Positions 52,780 through 61,141 of a stretch of DNA of 64,000 bases are shown one piece after another (position 1 is the first letter of the stretch; each line of letters starts with the position of its first letter). The position numbers were made by a program, and so were the translations under genes. This DNA comes from JAGXQV01 sp964451375. Its GTDB lineage: Bacteria > Pseudomonadota > Gammaproteobacteria > Burkholderiales > Sulfuricellaceae. The notes under the pieces are model-generated. The model had not been told where the DNA came from, searched no databases, and was given only the letters and a program-made list of their open reading frames with translations. The stretch is from contig CAYVIN010000010.1 of assembly GCA_964451375.1 (NCBI GenBank), forward strand, positions 1 to 64,000. Direction: 5' to 3'.

Positions 52780-53622
52780 TCAGGTCAGCTTCCATTTCCA
52801 AAACGACTTTTTCTTTATCGCGGGAGTGTCCACCATGGCGGCTTTGACATGTTGATCGGCAACCTCGCCTTTTCCTTCGCCATACGCCAACATCATGGCT
52901 TTATGCGCGAGAATGTTGACCAGCCGGGGAAAACCGCTGCTCGCCTTATACAAACGCGACATGGCGGCCTTGTTGAACAGTCTTCCACCACGATAGCCAG
53001 CCACCGTCAAACGGTGCGCCACGTAGGATTCGAGTTCTTCTTCGGCTAGCGGCCCGAGGTGATACTGAAAGGTAATCCGCTGTTTCAACTGGCGGATGGA
53101 TTCCAGTTCCAGCTTTTGATTGAGTTCCGGCTGCCCGACCAGAACAACCTGCAGCAGTTTGATCTTCTCGGTTTCCAGGTTGGTCAGCAAACGCAATGCT
53201 TCCAGCGTATCCAAAGGCATCGCCTGGGCCTCGTCAATACATACCAGAGCATGTTTGTTTTTGCGCGCCACATTGAGCAACGCCAGGGTCAAAGACTTGA
53301 GGAGACGGTGCTGGTTGACGTTTTTATCGAGCGTCACACCAAATTCATCGGCCAGCGCCATCAGCAAGGTGCGGGGTTCCAGGAAGGGATTGCTGATATA
53401 AGCGGTCACGTAATCCTTGCCCAAACTGGCAAGAAATTTACGGCACAACAGGGTTTTTCCACTACCCACCTCGCCGGTAAGTTTGATAAACCCTTCGCCG
53501 TTCTTGGCGGCGACCAGCAGCGTATTCAACGCCTCCTGATAACGCGACGAGGCGTAAAAGAAGCTGGTATCGGGAGTTATCCCGAACGGTGCTTCGCGCA
53601 GGCCGAAATGTTCGTTATACAT
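52780..53622 (-). CDS. mshM: MSHA biogenesis ATPase MshM (ExeA family)
   Basis: The 280-residue AAA protein has Walker A GEVGSGKT (50-57), Walker B ALVCIDEAQ (about 126-134) and the sensor VLVGQPEL. It starts with the ExeA hallmark FGLREAPFGITPD and FFYASSRYQEAL. ExeA-type ATPases help insert or position the secretin. It is followed after 1 bp by mshN and lies 15 bp after mshL, matching the standard mshL-mshM-mshN order. Confidence 0.92.
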   Translation of the reverse strand: MYNEHFGLREAPFGITPDTSFFYASSRYQEALNTLLVAAKNGEGFIKLTGEVGSGKTLLCRKFLASLGKDYVTAYISNPFLEPRTLLMALADEFGVTLDKNVNQHRLLKSLTLALLNVARKNKHALVCIDEAQAMPLDTLEALRLLTNLETEKIKLLQVVLVGQPELNQKLELESIRQLKQRITFQYHLGPLAEEELESYVAHRLTVAGYRGGRLFNKAAMSRLYKASSGFPRLVNILAHKAMMLAYGEGKGEVADQHVKAAMVDTPAIKKKSFWKWKLT

Positions 53623-53637
53623 CTCGCACCAGCAACT

Positions 53638-55356
53638 TTATTCCCTGCTGCCCATGGACTGGACGCGCTGCGACACATCCAGAATGTCGCGAGCCCAGTC
53701 GCTTTCGTCCTGAACCACCGTTGGTCTGAGGAGAATCACCAACTCGGTTTTTTTGCTGGAGCGCTTATTTTGCCGGAAGGCGTCCCCCAAGGCAGGCAAA
53801 TCCTTCAACCCCGGCATTCCCGAAAATTCGCCCTGGCTGGTCTGTTTCATCAAGCCGCCAATTGCCACAATCTGACCATCACGAGCCCGCACGATACTAT
53901 CCGTTTCACTTACAACAGTGGACGCAACCGGCAAGGTCAGGGTGCCGGCGCTACCACCCATATTGATGACTTTGTTGGCTTCGCTAACCCGAGTTACGGA
54001 GGGATGAATATGGAGGATGATGTTGCCGCGCTCATCAATCTGCGGCGTCACATCCAACACAATCCCGGAAAAGAACTGCTGAAGGTTAACCGATGGCGTC
54101 GTCGTCGTCGCAGTGCCGGTAGTCGTAGTGGTGGAAGCACTGGTCACGTAATAGTCTTCGCTCCCCACCTTGAGAATGGCTTTTTGGTTATTCAGCGTTG
54201 CTATACGCGGGCTGGATAAAACCTGAACATTTCCCTGGGTTTCCAGAAAAGACAACATGGAAGCAAAACTGCTCGTCTGAAACGCCAATCCAAAAAGCCC
54301 CCCGGAACCTTTCAAAGTAGCGCCGGGCGTTGCGGAAAGCAGCGCTGAAGCCAAATCGCCACTGGAGCCAAGGGCGCTATCGCCGGGAACACCAATCGAC
54401 AAACGGCTATTGGAACCACTCTTGAAAGCCGCCCAATTGACGCCGGTCTGGTAGCCGTCACTCAACTCAATTTCGAGAATTTTGGCTTCAAGGATGACCT
54501 GGCGTTCCACGGAAACCTGTGAAGCATTCAGAAACGCTGCAACATTTCTCAATTCCAGTGGTGTCGCCTTGACTACCACCACTCCGGATTGGGGACTGAC
54601 AACCACGCTTCGTCCTTCAGCGGTTCCGACTATCGCCATAAGAGAGGTGGTCAATTCTTTCCAAAAATCGCTTTTTGAAGTCGTCGCGACATTGGCCATT
54701 CCGCCACCGCTGCTTGATCCCGACGCGCCGCCGGTCGCCCCGCCCGTCGCCCCTGTCGCCCCTGCCGCACCGGTTGTCCCGGTGGTGCCGGTAGTTCCCG
54801 AGGACGACCCGGCGCGAACCGAAACATTCGTCGAGCCGGTTCGTGCGCTGACCAGATAATTCACCTTGAAAACGCGAGTCTGAAGCGATTGCGGCTGAAT
54901 ATAAATACGCGAGCCGTCCACCTTGTACTCAAAGCCGTTGATTTCGCGAATCGCGTCAAGCGCCTCGAAAACCGTGACATCTTTCAGATTCACCGAAATA
55001 TTCCCGGTCAGGTCGGGCGGCATCAACATGCTGTAGCGGGTTCCCGACACGATGCCCATGAAAACCTGAGCGGCCGGTGCGTTGTTTACCACCAGATCAA
55101 AACGCGGCTCCAGCGATTTGCTGCTGGACTTCGGCATTTCGATGCGTAATGGGGGTAACAGCGCTGCATTAACCGCTTCGGATTGTTCCGGTTTCGCGGC
55201 ATGGGCAGCTTGTTGCAATTCATCACTGATACGCTTGTACGTGCCGCCATAATCCCCCTTGGAAGGCGGATTGGCACACCCGGATAGCGAGATTGCCATT
55301 GCAGCGGCCAACACCAGCCACAGTTTATCCAAAGGCGAATTTCGTCGTTGCATCAT
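53638..55356 (-). CDS. mshL: MSHA secretin MshL
   Basis: The 572-residue lipoprotein has a signal peptide with lipobox LSGC (Cys27), an N0/STN-type domain around VNLKDVTVFEALDAI, and a C-terminal secretin domain including SSPRIATLNNQKAILKVG and VVSETDSIVRARDGQIVAIGGLM. It forms the outer-membrane pore of the MSHA pilus machine. A Gly/Thr/Ala/Ser-rich stretch (residues 183-219) interrupts the periplasmic part. Two tandem ATGs begin the gene; an AGG seven bases ahead fits the first. Confidence 0.93.
   Translation of the reverse strand: MMQRRNSPLDKLWLVLAAAMAISLSGCANPPSKGDYGGTYKRISDELQQAAHAAKPEQSEAVNAALLPPLRIEMPKSSSKSLEPRFDLVVNNAPAAQVFMGIVSGTRYSMLMPPDLTGNISVNLKDVTVFEALDAIREINGFEYKVDGSRIYIQPQSLQTRVFKVNYLVSARTGSTNVSVRAGSSSGTTGTTGTTGAAGATGATGGATGGASGSSSGGGMANVATTSKSDFWKELTTSLMAIVGTAEGRSVVVSPQSGVVVVKATPLELRNVAAFLNASQVSVERQVILEAKILEIELSDGYQTGVNWAAFKSGSNSRLSIGVPGDSALGSSGDLASALLSATPGATLKGSGGLFGLAFQTSSFASMLSFLETQGNVQVLSSPRIATLNNQKAILKVGSEDYYVTSASTTTTTGTATTTTPSVNLQQFFSGIVLDVTPQIDERGNIILHIHPSVTRVSEANKVINMGGSAGTLTLPVASTVVSETDSIVRARDGQIVAIGGLMKQTSQGEFSGMPGLKDLPALGDAFRQNKRSSKKTELVILLRPTVVQDESDWARDILDVSQRVQSMGSRE
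54700..54810. repeat. Low-complexity Gly-x-x tract inside mshL
   Basis: This in-frame stretch encodes about 37 residues made almost only of Gly, Thr, Ala and Ser, with GTT, GAT and GAA triplets in collagen-like phase. It lies between the N-terminal domains and the secretin domain and may be a flexible linker of variable length. Confidence 0.8.
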
Positions 55357-55359
55357 GAT

Positions 55360-55569
55360 TTAACCTAATAACCTCAGTTGCACAGTTGGGAGTATGCGAC
55401 CTTTCAGGAACAGGGCAAGACGCGTCGACAAAGAATGGCCGATCCATTCAAAGGCTACGCAACACAACCATAAACCCGAAAAACCGAACAATCCAGCCTG
55501 TAACACTCTCACCATTCGGGTGATCTCGATAATCCGGACAAAATTTTGCACCAACATCGCATGCTTCAT
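55360..55569 (-). CDS. Possible small membrane protein in msh operon
   Basis: A 69-codon frame fills most of the gap between mshK and mshL. It begins MKHAMLVQNFVRII and has one strong hydrophobic segment, VLQAGLFGFSGLWLCCVAFEW (about 21-41), with basic residues before it. The stop lies 3 bp from the mshL ATG, and its last codons contain the mshL ribosome-binding site, which fits operon packing. It has no strong ribosome-binding site of its own and I know no matching family, so it may be spurious. Confidence 0.4.
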   Translation of the reverse strand: MKHAMLVQNFVRIIEITRMVRVLQAGLFGFSGLWLCCVAFEWIGHSLSTRLALFLKGRILPTVQLRLLG

Positions 55570-55578
55570 CACCAGCGT

Positions 55579-56034
55579 TCAACCGGGACTTTCGGGCTTT
55601 ACTTTTTTGGGGGCAGCAGCGCCGGTTTTTTTCTTCACCTTAACGACTTCATCAGGTGACGGCGCGACCCTCACCTTTTTTTCCACGTCAGGAAAGAACT
55701 TCAGCACCTGTACACCATCCTCGCCCTTCAACACTGCTTCATCAGGCGTCAACTTGACCAACCTGAGATCACCAAACTTCCCGCCCAGCAAAACCGTCTG
55801 ACCGCTGATCAAAGCAGCCTTGCGGTTTGCAGACAGCATAACGGACTGCAAAACCGGTAAAGGCGGCGGTGCCTTCAGTATCTCCTCGCCGCTAGGCTGC
55901 CCAGCCGGAGCCAATGCAGATGGCGGCCTGGTGGGGTCAGGCAGATTTTCGGCGGCGAACCCTTGCCCCGCCGTGAACAGCGCCAGCACAACCATCAAGG
56001 CCCGCCCATGTGAGGAGATCAACGTCAACATCAT
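55579..56034 (-). CDS. mshK: MSHA biogenesis protein MshK-like
   Basis: The 151-residue protein has a signal peptide (about 1-27, ending GFAA), the DPTRPP motif typical of MshK and related pilus proteins, then a short beta-rich domain with VMLSANRKAALISGQTV and a Lys/Pro-rich tail. It is probably periplasmic and supports secretin assembly, like PilP. Two tandem ATGs at 56034/56031 are the likely start; the frame extends to a TTG inside mshJ. Identification rests mainly on motif and position between mshJ and mshL. Confidence 0.75.
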   Translation of the reverse strand: MMLTLISSHGRALMVVLALFTAGQGFAAENLPDPTRPPSALAPAGQPSGEEILKAPPPLPVLQSVMLSANRKAALISGQTVLLGGKFGDLRLVKLTPDEAVLKGEDGVQVLKFFPDVEKKVRVAPSPDEVVKVKKKTGAAAPKKVKPESPG

Positions 56035-56066
56035 GTGATTATGACAGAAAAATCCGCCCTCCCCTG

Positions 56067-56747
56067 TCAAACACTCAACCAAACCTTCTCAAGACTCAGG
56101 GTGTAAAGCGTCACAGTCAAAACGACCTTGGGATATTCCACTACCCGAAAATCCGCTTCCCCCCATACCACCCGCCAGGGCAGCTTCTCCAGCAGGGCCA
56201 GATATTGCAGCAAATCATGGTAGCCACCCTCGATGGTCATTTGTACGCCATGGCGGTACACCAGCGACGCTTCCTGCCCCGGCGCACCGGGCTTTTTTGC
56301 GCCTTCCAGAGGACGATTTTCCAACGCCGAACTTGCCGGGATCGTTCTGAGTGAAATCAGCTTGAGACGCGGATTTTGCATCAGCAGGTCTTCGAGCAAT
56401 GCCGCCTTCTTTTCCGGAGAAACCAGGGTCTGCTGAACACTTTCCAACGGCGCTTCAGATTCCTGAAGCTTGCGTTTCAGTTCCTGGATTTTATTGCGCA
56501 AATCCACATTTGGATCAATCTGGTTGGTAATCGCCATCCCTTCCAACTGCTTTTGCAGCGTATCGAGTTTGGCGTAGCGTTCGCTGAGCTGGGTCGAAAG
56601 TTTCTTTTGTTTTACCCGCAAAGGATCAATCAGCAGCACGTTGACCGGGGTAAGAATAACCACCGCCATCATCAGAAATATCAGGGCTCTTTCGCGTAAC
56701 GCCAAGGCGTCTATACGCTCCGACATCTTGCGCCATTTTTCCTTCAT
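56067..56747 (-). CDS. mshJ: MSHA biogenesis protein MshJ (PilO-like)
   Basis: The 226-residue protein has a short cytoplasmic N-terminus, one membrane helix (about 21-41), a coiled-coil region (45-100) and a periplasmic ferredoxin-like domain with GVQMTIEGGYHDLLQYLALLEKLPW (about 170-194), the PilO/GspM-like signature. It forms the inner-membrane alignment complex with the MshI proteins. It follows the PilN-like gene by 3 bp. Confidence 0.87.
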   Translation of the reverse strand: MKEKWRKMSERIDALALRERALIFLMMAVVILTPVNVLLIDPLRVKQKKLSTQLSERYAKLDTLQKQLEGMAITNQIDPNVDLRNKIQELKRKLQESEAPLESVQQTLVSPEKKAALLEDLLMQNPRLKLISLRTIPASSALENRPLEGAKKPGAPGQEASLVYRHGVQMTIEGGYHDLLQYLALLEKLPWRVVWGEADFRVVEYPKVVLTVTLYTLSLEKVWLSV

Positions 56748-56750
56748 TTC

Positions 56751-57398
56751 TTACCTGACCTTTCCCGTTTCATCCTTCGGGTGATCACCATCCGCCGAGT
56801 TCAGTTTGAACTCAAAATAACCGTCGTGCGCCTTGTTGATGGAAACCCGTTGGGCAAACTGCATATCCAGCGAAGAAAACGACTGCCCCTGCATGACCCT
56901 TTCCTTGCCCAAACGTTTCAGATAATCCGGCACCAGGTCGGGCCTGAGAGTTCTCCCCCCCAGCGTCAGCCTGCTCCCGCCATCCCGGATGCTGAAGCTG
57001 GTCAGCCACAATCCATTTACGCTTTGGCGCGCGAACGCTTTCAAATATTCGGAAAAGCCCCGCGAGCCTTCCCCCAGCGAAGAAGTCTGGATACCCAGAA
57101 TTTCCTGACGGTCACGAAATTGGCGATCCAACTCCTTGAACTGTTGTTCAAGCTCCTTGCTGATTTTGCGAGGCCCCAGATCACCACTAAGGGATGCCAG
57201 ACGCTTCTGTTCCTGATCCAGCCGACGTCCTGTTTCCTCTACATCCTTTGCCAGACGGTTGGTCTGATAAAAGGCATAGGCATAAAAGCTGAGGGCTCCC
57301 ACCAGCAGCAAAGCCAGCGCCTGCATAATCGTCGCCGTAGAGAAATATTTTTTCTGCCGCAGGAAAATCGGGTTGAATAGATTGATCTGTTGGGTCAC
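56751..57398 (-). CDS. PilN-like MSHA protein (second MshI)
   Basis: The 215-residue protein begins QQINLFNPIFL, the N-terminal motif by which PilN binds PilM, has one membrane helix (about 25-44), a coiled coil (48-95) and a periplasmic domain with LWLTSFSIRDGGSRLTLGG. It is the PilN-like part of the alignment complex. The start is a GTG whose GTGA overlaps the mshI stop, so the two subunits are made in a coupled way. Confidence 0.87.
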   Translation of the reverse strand: MTQQINLFNPIFLRQKKYFSTATIMQALALLLVGALSFYAYAFYQTNRLAKDVEETGRRLDQEQKRLASLSGDLGPRKISKELEQQFKELDRQFRDRQEILGIQTSSLGEGSRGFSEYLKAFARQSVNGLWLTSFSIRDGGSRLTLGGRTLRPDLVPDYLKRLGKERVMQGQSFSSLDMQFAQRVSINKAHDGYFEFKLNSADGDHPKDETGKVR

Positions 57399-58360
57399 AG
57401 GGCTTTCTCCTCAAACCGCAAGGCACCACCCAGCGTAAAAAAGCAACGCGACAACTGATCCTGCTGCAGCCCCGCCGCAGCCTTGGAAAAATCAAAAAGC
57501 AGATGGAGATCGACGGTTTCGACCTCCAGTTGCAGGTTTCTCGCCAGATAACTCTCCAGCCCCATGGCCAGCGGCAACGGCGCCATCAACAGCCGGGTCA
57601 GTTCAATCTCATGAAACTGCCGGTCAAAGTAGTCGAAGGATCGCTGCAACTCCATGACGATGCGGTCGAGATAACGCTGGCGCTGTTCGGTATCCTCCTG
57701 AATAAGCTGCGACAACGGCGCTTCAATGTGTCGCGACAGGTACAACTCGGTATCGCAGGTTATCGTCAGCAACCCGCCTTCCTCGTCAAAAGACAACAAG
57801 GCCAAGCCTTTCCCCGGCTGCTCAAGCATTACTGCAATATTGCGCTGCGCCATTTCGGGAATATCAATAACCGACAAGGGAATGCCGGCTTCCTCGAAAA
57901 GCGTCACATAGCGCTGGATCACCTCGTTACGAGTGGCGATGGCGTACATCCCGTGATTCGGCGCAACCCCCTTGTCGGTCGGAATCCGCAAGACATCAAT
58001 TGCTGCGTCGTCGATGTGATAATCCAGCAAGTCCTTGATCTTCCATCGCACGGCTGTTTTCAATTCATCCTGGGGAACATTCAGGACCTCCACCGGAAGC
58101 ACCTGGTATTCGTTCAACCCCAGCAAGGTCAGACATTGATACTGGCCGAGCCGCATATCATGCGCCAGCTGGGCCAGAGCATCGGGATCGGACGCTGCGC
58201 TAATCGGTTCGACGGCGCACATCAACACTTCCGGGCGAGCGCCCCCGGCGCGCCGCATATGTACGATGCAAAGCTCGCCGGGCAAAAAACTGAATGCCAG
58301 CCAGCCGTCCTTATGTTCGGATTTACCGAATAGCCGTTTTAGGAATTGCAAACCCTTCAT
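57395..58360 (-). CDS. mshI: MSHA biogenesis protein MshI (PilM-like)
   Basis: The 321-residue cytoplasmic protein has an actin-like PilM fold with LLGLNEYQVLPVEVLNVPQDELKTAVRWKIKDLLDYHIDDA (start about 79), IATRNEVIQRYVTLFEEAGI and a phosphate-binding-like ALLSFDEEGGLL. It contacts the N-terminal peptide of the PilN-like protein encoded immediately downstream. It lies 3 bp after the LexA-like gene, so it is the first structural gene of the msh operon. Confidence 0.87.
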   Translation of the reverse strand: MKGLQFLKRLFGKSEHKDGWLAFSFLPGELCIVHMRRAGGARPEVLMCAVEPISAASDPDALAQLAHDMRLGQYQCLTLLGLNEYQVLPVEVLNVPQDELKTAVRWKIKDLLDYHIDDAAIDVLRIPTDKGVAPNHGMYAIATRNEVIQRYVTLFEEAGIPLSVIDIPEMAQRNIAVMLEQPGKGLALLSFDEEGGLLTITCDTELYLSRHIEAPLSQLIQEDTEQRQRYLDRIVMELQRSFDYFDRQFHEIELTRLLMAPLPLAMGLESYLARNLQLEVETVDLHLLFDFSKAAAGLQQDQLSRCFFTLGGALRFEEKAL

Positions 58361-58363
58361 CGC

Positions 58364-58684
58364 TCAGAACTCGAAAACCATTTGCGCACCGCCTTCCTTG
58401 CTTACCAGGCGCAACTTCTCCATTGCCAGCGCGGTCAGCCGTATGTTGCGCCGCTCGCCCGGCAATCTCAGCACATAATTCTTTTTCCCCAGGGCCACCA
58501 GATGCAAAGCCGCCGCATTTTGTGAAATACCAAAATGATCGGCGATTTCCCGCTGGGTCGGATAATCACGGTTGGCCTGAAAATAGCTATCCAGAAACGT
58601 CAGAATTTCCGTCTGACGCTTCGTCAACGTAGGCAAAACGCGCAATCCAGCGATTTCCGAGGCTTCTTCCAATTGATCCGCCAT
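58364..58684 (-). CDS. LexA-type winged-helix protein without peptidase domain
   Basis: The 106-residue protein matches the LexA DNA-binding domain: LTKRQTEILTFL, YPTQREIADHFGISQNAA (helix-turn-helix, about 41-58) and a wing around LRLPGERRNIRLT. It then ends, with no Ala-Gly cleavage site and no Ser/Lys peptidase. It would bind DNA but could not be inactivated by RecA-driven cleavage. The ATG at 58684 is chosen over a TTG two codons upstream. As first gene of the msh operon, 3 bp from mshI, it may autoregulate the operon and the divergent tviB. Confidence 0.82.
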   Translation of the reverse strand: MADQLEEASEIAGLRVLPTLTKRQTEILTFLDSYFQANRDYPTQREIADHFGISQNAAALHLVALGKKNYVLRLPGERRNIRLTALAMEKLRLVSKEGGAQMVFEF

Positions 58685-58717
58685 GAGCAATATCTACACA
58701 ATTCCCTTATCCTATTC

Positions 58718-58746
58718 AATTTATTCCAGATAAAAACACTTGTCAA
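58718..58746 (-). promoter_or_regulatory. Sigma-70 promoter of the msh operon
   Basis: On the minus strand TTGACA (58746-58741) is a perfect -35 hexamer. After 17 bp comes TAAATT (58723-58718), a 4/6 match to the -10. Transcription should start near 58711, giving a leader of about 27 bases before the LexA-like gene. Confidence 0.7.
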
Positions 58747-58754
58747 ATAACTTT

Positions 58755-58771
58755 TTGAAACAGTTTTTCAA
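58755..58771. promoter_or_regulatory. Inverted repeat, candidate operator upstream of msh promoter
   Basis: TTGAAA (58755-58760) and TTTCAA (58766-58771) form a perfect inverted repeat around five bases, in one-turn half-site spacing. It lies just upstream of the msh -35 box, a position suited to a regulator. It is short and A/T-rich, so chance is possible. Confidence 0.35.
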
Positions 58772-58775
58772 TTGG

Positions 58776-58793
58776 TTTTTCGTTCCCGAAAAA
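58776..58793. promoter_or_regulatory. Inverted repeat overlapping tviB promoter
   Basis: TTTTTCG (58776-58782) and CGAAAAA (58787-58793) form a perfect 7-bp inverted repeat around TTCC. A -10-like TATAGT follows at 58800-58805, 28 bp before the tviB ATG. The repeat covers the place where the tviB -35 should be, and no good -35 is visible there, which suits a bound activator or repressor. The LexA-like protein encoded next door is an obvious candidate ligand. Confidence 0.4.
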
Positions 58794-58832
58794 TTCCGGT
58801 ATAGTGATAGAAAATCCTTGGATGTCAGATAA

Positions 58833-60113
58833 ATGAATCGCATCGTCTCGGTCGTCGGACTGGGTTACGTCGGGTTGCCGGTCGCTGTTGCATTCGGCAA
58901 ATCGGCGCGAACCGTTGGTTTCGACATCAATCCCACGCGCATTTCCGAACTCAAGAGCGGCTACGACCGCACCGGCGAGGTTGCCGACGACGAACTGAAA
59001 ACAGCGGATATCCTCTATACCCACGAAATCGCCGATCTGAAACTGGCCGATTTCCATATCGTGGCGGTGCCCACCCCGGTGGACGACGCTCACCAACCTG
59101 ATCTCAGCCCGGTGATCCGTGCTTCTGAAACTGTCGGCAAGGCGCTCAAAAAGGGCGACATCGTGGTTTACGAATCCACCGTTTATCCCGGCGCCACCGA
59201 AGAAGACTGTGTTCCCGTGCTGGAGCGATTTTCCGGCTTGAAATGCGGCGTTGATTTCACGGTCGGCTACAGCCCGGAGCGCATCAATCCGGGTGACAAG
59301 GAACACACCTTCACCAAGATCAGGAAAGTGGTTTCCGGGCAGGACGAAGCCACCCTGAAAATCGTTGCGGAAGTCTACGGTTCGGTCGTCACCGCAGGCG
59401 TTTATCCGGCCAGTTCGATCAAGGTAGCGGAAGCCGCCAAAGTTATCGAAAACACCCAGCGCGACCTGAATATTGCCCTGATGAATGAATTGGCGATGAT
59501 TTTCGACATCATGGGCATCGACACCCGCGAGGTATTGGAAGCCGCCGGCACCAAGTGGAACTTCCTCAAATTCCAGCCAGGTTTGGTCGGTGGACACTGC
59601 ATCGGCGTTGACCCCTACTATCTCACTCACAAGGCCGAGAAACTCGGCTACATCCCCCAGGTCATCCTCGCCGGGCGGCGCATCAACGACGGCATGGGCA
59701 AGTTCGTCGCCCAACGCACCGTCAAGGAAATGATCCGCGCCGGTCACAGCGTACTGGGCAGCACCGTCACCATACTCGGACTGACTTTCAAGGAAGATTG
59801 CCCTGACCTACGCAATTCGCGGGTGATCGACATCATTCGTGAACTGGAGGATTACGGCGTCCGGGTGCAGGTCCATGACGCGTTGGCTGATGCCGCTGAA
59901 GCGCGCCACGAATACGGCGTCGAATTGGTCAAAATGGCCGATCTGCGCCCCGCCACTGCTGTAGTCGCCGCTGTTGCACATCACACTTACCGGGACATGC
60001 CGCTCGCCGAATTGGCGGGACTAATGGGCGCAAACCCGGTATTGATCGACGTTAAGGGATTGTTCGAGTCCGCCGCCGTAAAAGCAGCTGGAATGCACCT
60101 GTGGCGCTTGTAA
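58833..60113 (+). CDS. tviB: UDP-N-acetylglucosamine 6-dehydrogenase (TviB/WbpO type)
   Basis: The 426-residue protein has the UDP-sugar dehydrogenase layout: NAD motif GLGYVGLPVA (9-18), VAVPTPVDD, YESTVYPG, the catalytic Cys256 in LVGGHCIGVDPYY, and LTFKEDCPDLRNS in the C-terminal domain. The sequence is closer to the Vi-antigen TviB / WbpO group than to UDP-glucose dehydrogenases. It oxidises UDP-GlcNAc or UDP-GalNAc to the uronic acid. It opens the plus-strand cluster and is followed by tviC with a 13-bp overlap. Confidence 0.92.
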   Translation: MNRIVSVVGLGYVGLPVAVAFGKSARTVGFDINPTRISELKSGYDRTGEVADDELKTADILYTHEIADLKLADFHIVAVPTPVDDAHQPDLSPVIRASETVGKALKKGDIVVYESTVYPGATEEDCVPVLERFSGLKCGVDFTVGYSPERINPGDKEHTFTKIRKVVSGQDEATLKIVAEVYGSVVTAGVYPASSIKVAEAAKVIENTQRDLNIALMNELAMIFDIMGIDTREVLEAAGTKWNFLKFQPGLVGGHCIGVDPYYLTHKAEKLGYIPQVILAGRRINDGMGKFVAQRTVKEMIRAGHSVLGSTVTILGLTFKEDCPDLRNSRVIDIIRELEDYGVRVQVHDALADAAEARHEYGVELVKMADLRPATAVVAAVAHHTYRDMPLAELAGLMGANPVLIDVKGLFESAAVKAAGMHLWRL

Positions 60114-61138
60114 ACAAAAACGCTACGCGCCTGCGAGAAAATTTGGCGGCGCATCCCGAAACCTGGCTGGTTACCGGCGTTGCCGGCTTTATCGGCAGCA
60201 GCCTGCTGGAAGCTCTGCTCAAGCTCGATCAAACAGTAGTCGGCCTGGACAATTTCGCCACCGGCTACCGCGCCAATCTCGACGAAATCGCCACCGAGGT
60301 CACCCCAGCCCAATGGGCGAACTTCCGCTTCATCGAGGGCGATATTCGCGACCTCGACACCTGCCGCGCCGCCTGTACGGGGGTCGAATACGTTCTGCAT
60401 CAGGCCGCGCTGGGTTCGGTGCCGCGCTCCCTGGACAATCCGCGCGACACCAACGACACCAACATCACCGGCTTCCTCAACATGCTCATCGCCGCCCGCG
60501 AAGCCTCCGTAAAACGCCTTGTTTACGCCGCCTCAAGTTCCACCTACGGCGACCACCCCGACCTGCCGCGCGTGGAAAACCGCATCGGTAACCCGCTTTC
60601 GCCGTATTCGGTCACCAAGCTGGTCAATGAGCTGTATGCCGGGGTATTCGCCCGCTGTTACGGGTTCAAGACCATCGGCCTGCGTTATTTCAACATCTTC
60701 GGCAAACGCCAGAATCCCAAAGGCGCATACGCAGCGGTCATTCCCAAGTGGTTCACCAGCCTGAAGCAGGGCGAACCGGTGCACATCAATGGCGACGGCT
60801 TGACCAGCCGGGATTTCTGTTACATCGACAACGCCATCCAGGCCAACCTGCTCGCCGCCACCACGGAAAACCCCGCAGCGCTCGACCAGGTCTACAACGT
60901 CGCGGTCGGTGACCGCACCACGCTGAACGATCTGTTTGCACTGGTGCGCGAACAAGTGGCGCGCGTTCATCCCGAGGTTGCCGATATTCAACCGGTTTAT
61001 CGGGATTTCCGCGCCGCCGACGTACCCCACTCGCTCGCCGACATTTCCAAGATCCACTCCCTGCTCGGATACCAGCCCACCCACACCTTGCGTGAAGGGC
61101 TGGACATCGCCGCCCGGTGGTATTTGCAAAGGGGCTGA
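60101..61138 (+). CDS. tviC: UDP-HexNAc(A) C4-epimerase (TviC/WbpP type)
   Basis: The 345-residue extended SDR has VTGVAGFIGSS, ASSSTYGDHPDLP and active site SPYSVTK, plus RYFNIFGKRQNPKGAYAAVIPKW, characteristic of UDP-GlcNAc 4-epimerases of the WbpP/TviC group. Together with TviB it yields UDP-GalNAcA. The GTG start lies 13 bp inside tviB and has GGAATG ahead. It is followed 3 bp later by a glycosyltransferase. Confidence 0.92.
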   Translation: MALVNKNATRLRENLAAHPETWLVTGVAGFIGSSLLEALLKLDQTVVGLDNFATGYRANLDEIATEVTPAQWANFRFIEGDIRDLDTCRAACTGVEYVLHQAALGSVPRSLDNPRDTNDTNITGFLNMLIAAREASVKRLVYAASSSTYGDHPDLPRVENRIGNPLSPYSVTKLVNELYAGVFARCYGFKTIGLRYFNIFGKRQNPKGAYAAVIPKWFTSLKQGEPVHINGDGLTSRDFCYIDNAIQANLLAATTENPAALDQVYNVAVGDRTTLNDLFALVREQVARVHPEVADIQPVYRDFRAADVPHSLADISKIHSLLGYQPTHTLREGLDIAARWYLQRG

Positions 61139-61141
61139 CGG

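Noticed and set aside
53059..54219. 386-codon open frame opposite mshM and mshL
   Set aside because: It is antisense to two conserved pilus genes and has no motif of its own.
54700..54810. Repetitive GC-rich tract considered as a CRISPR or intergenic repeat
   Set aside because: The repeat unit is a few bases long, has no spacers, and is in frame within mshL.
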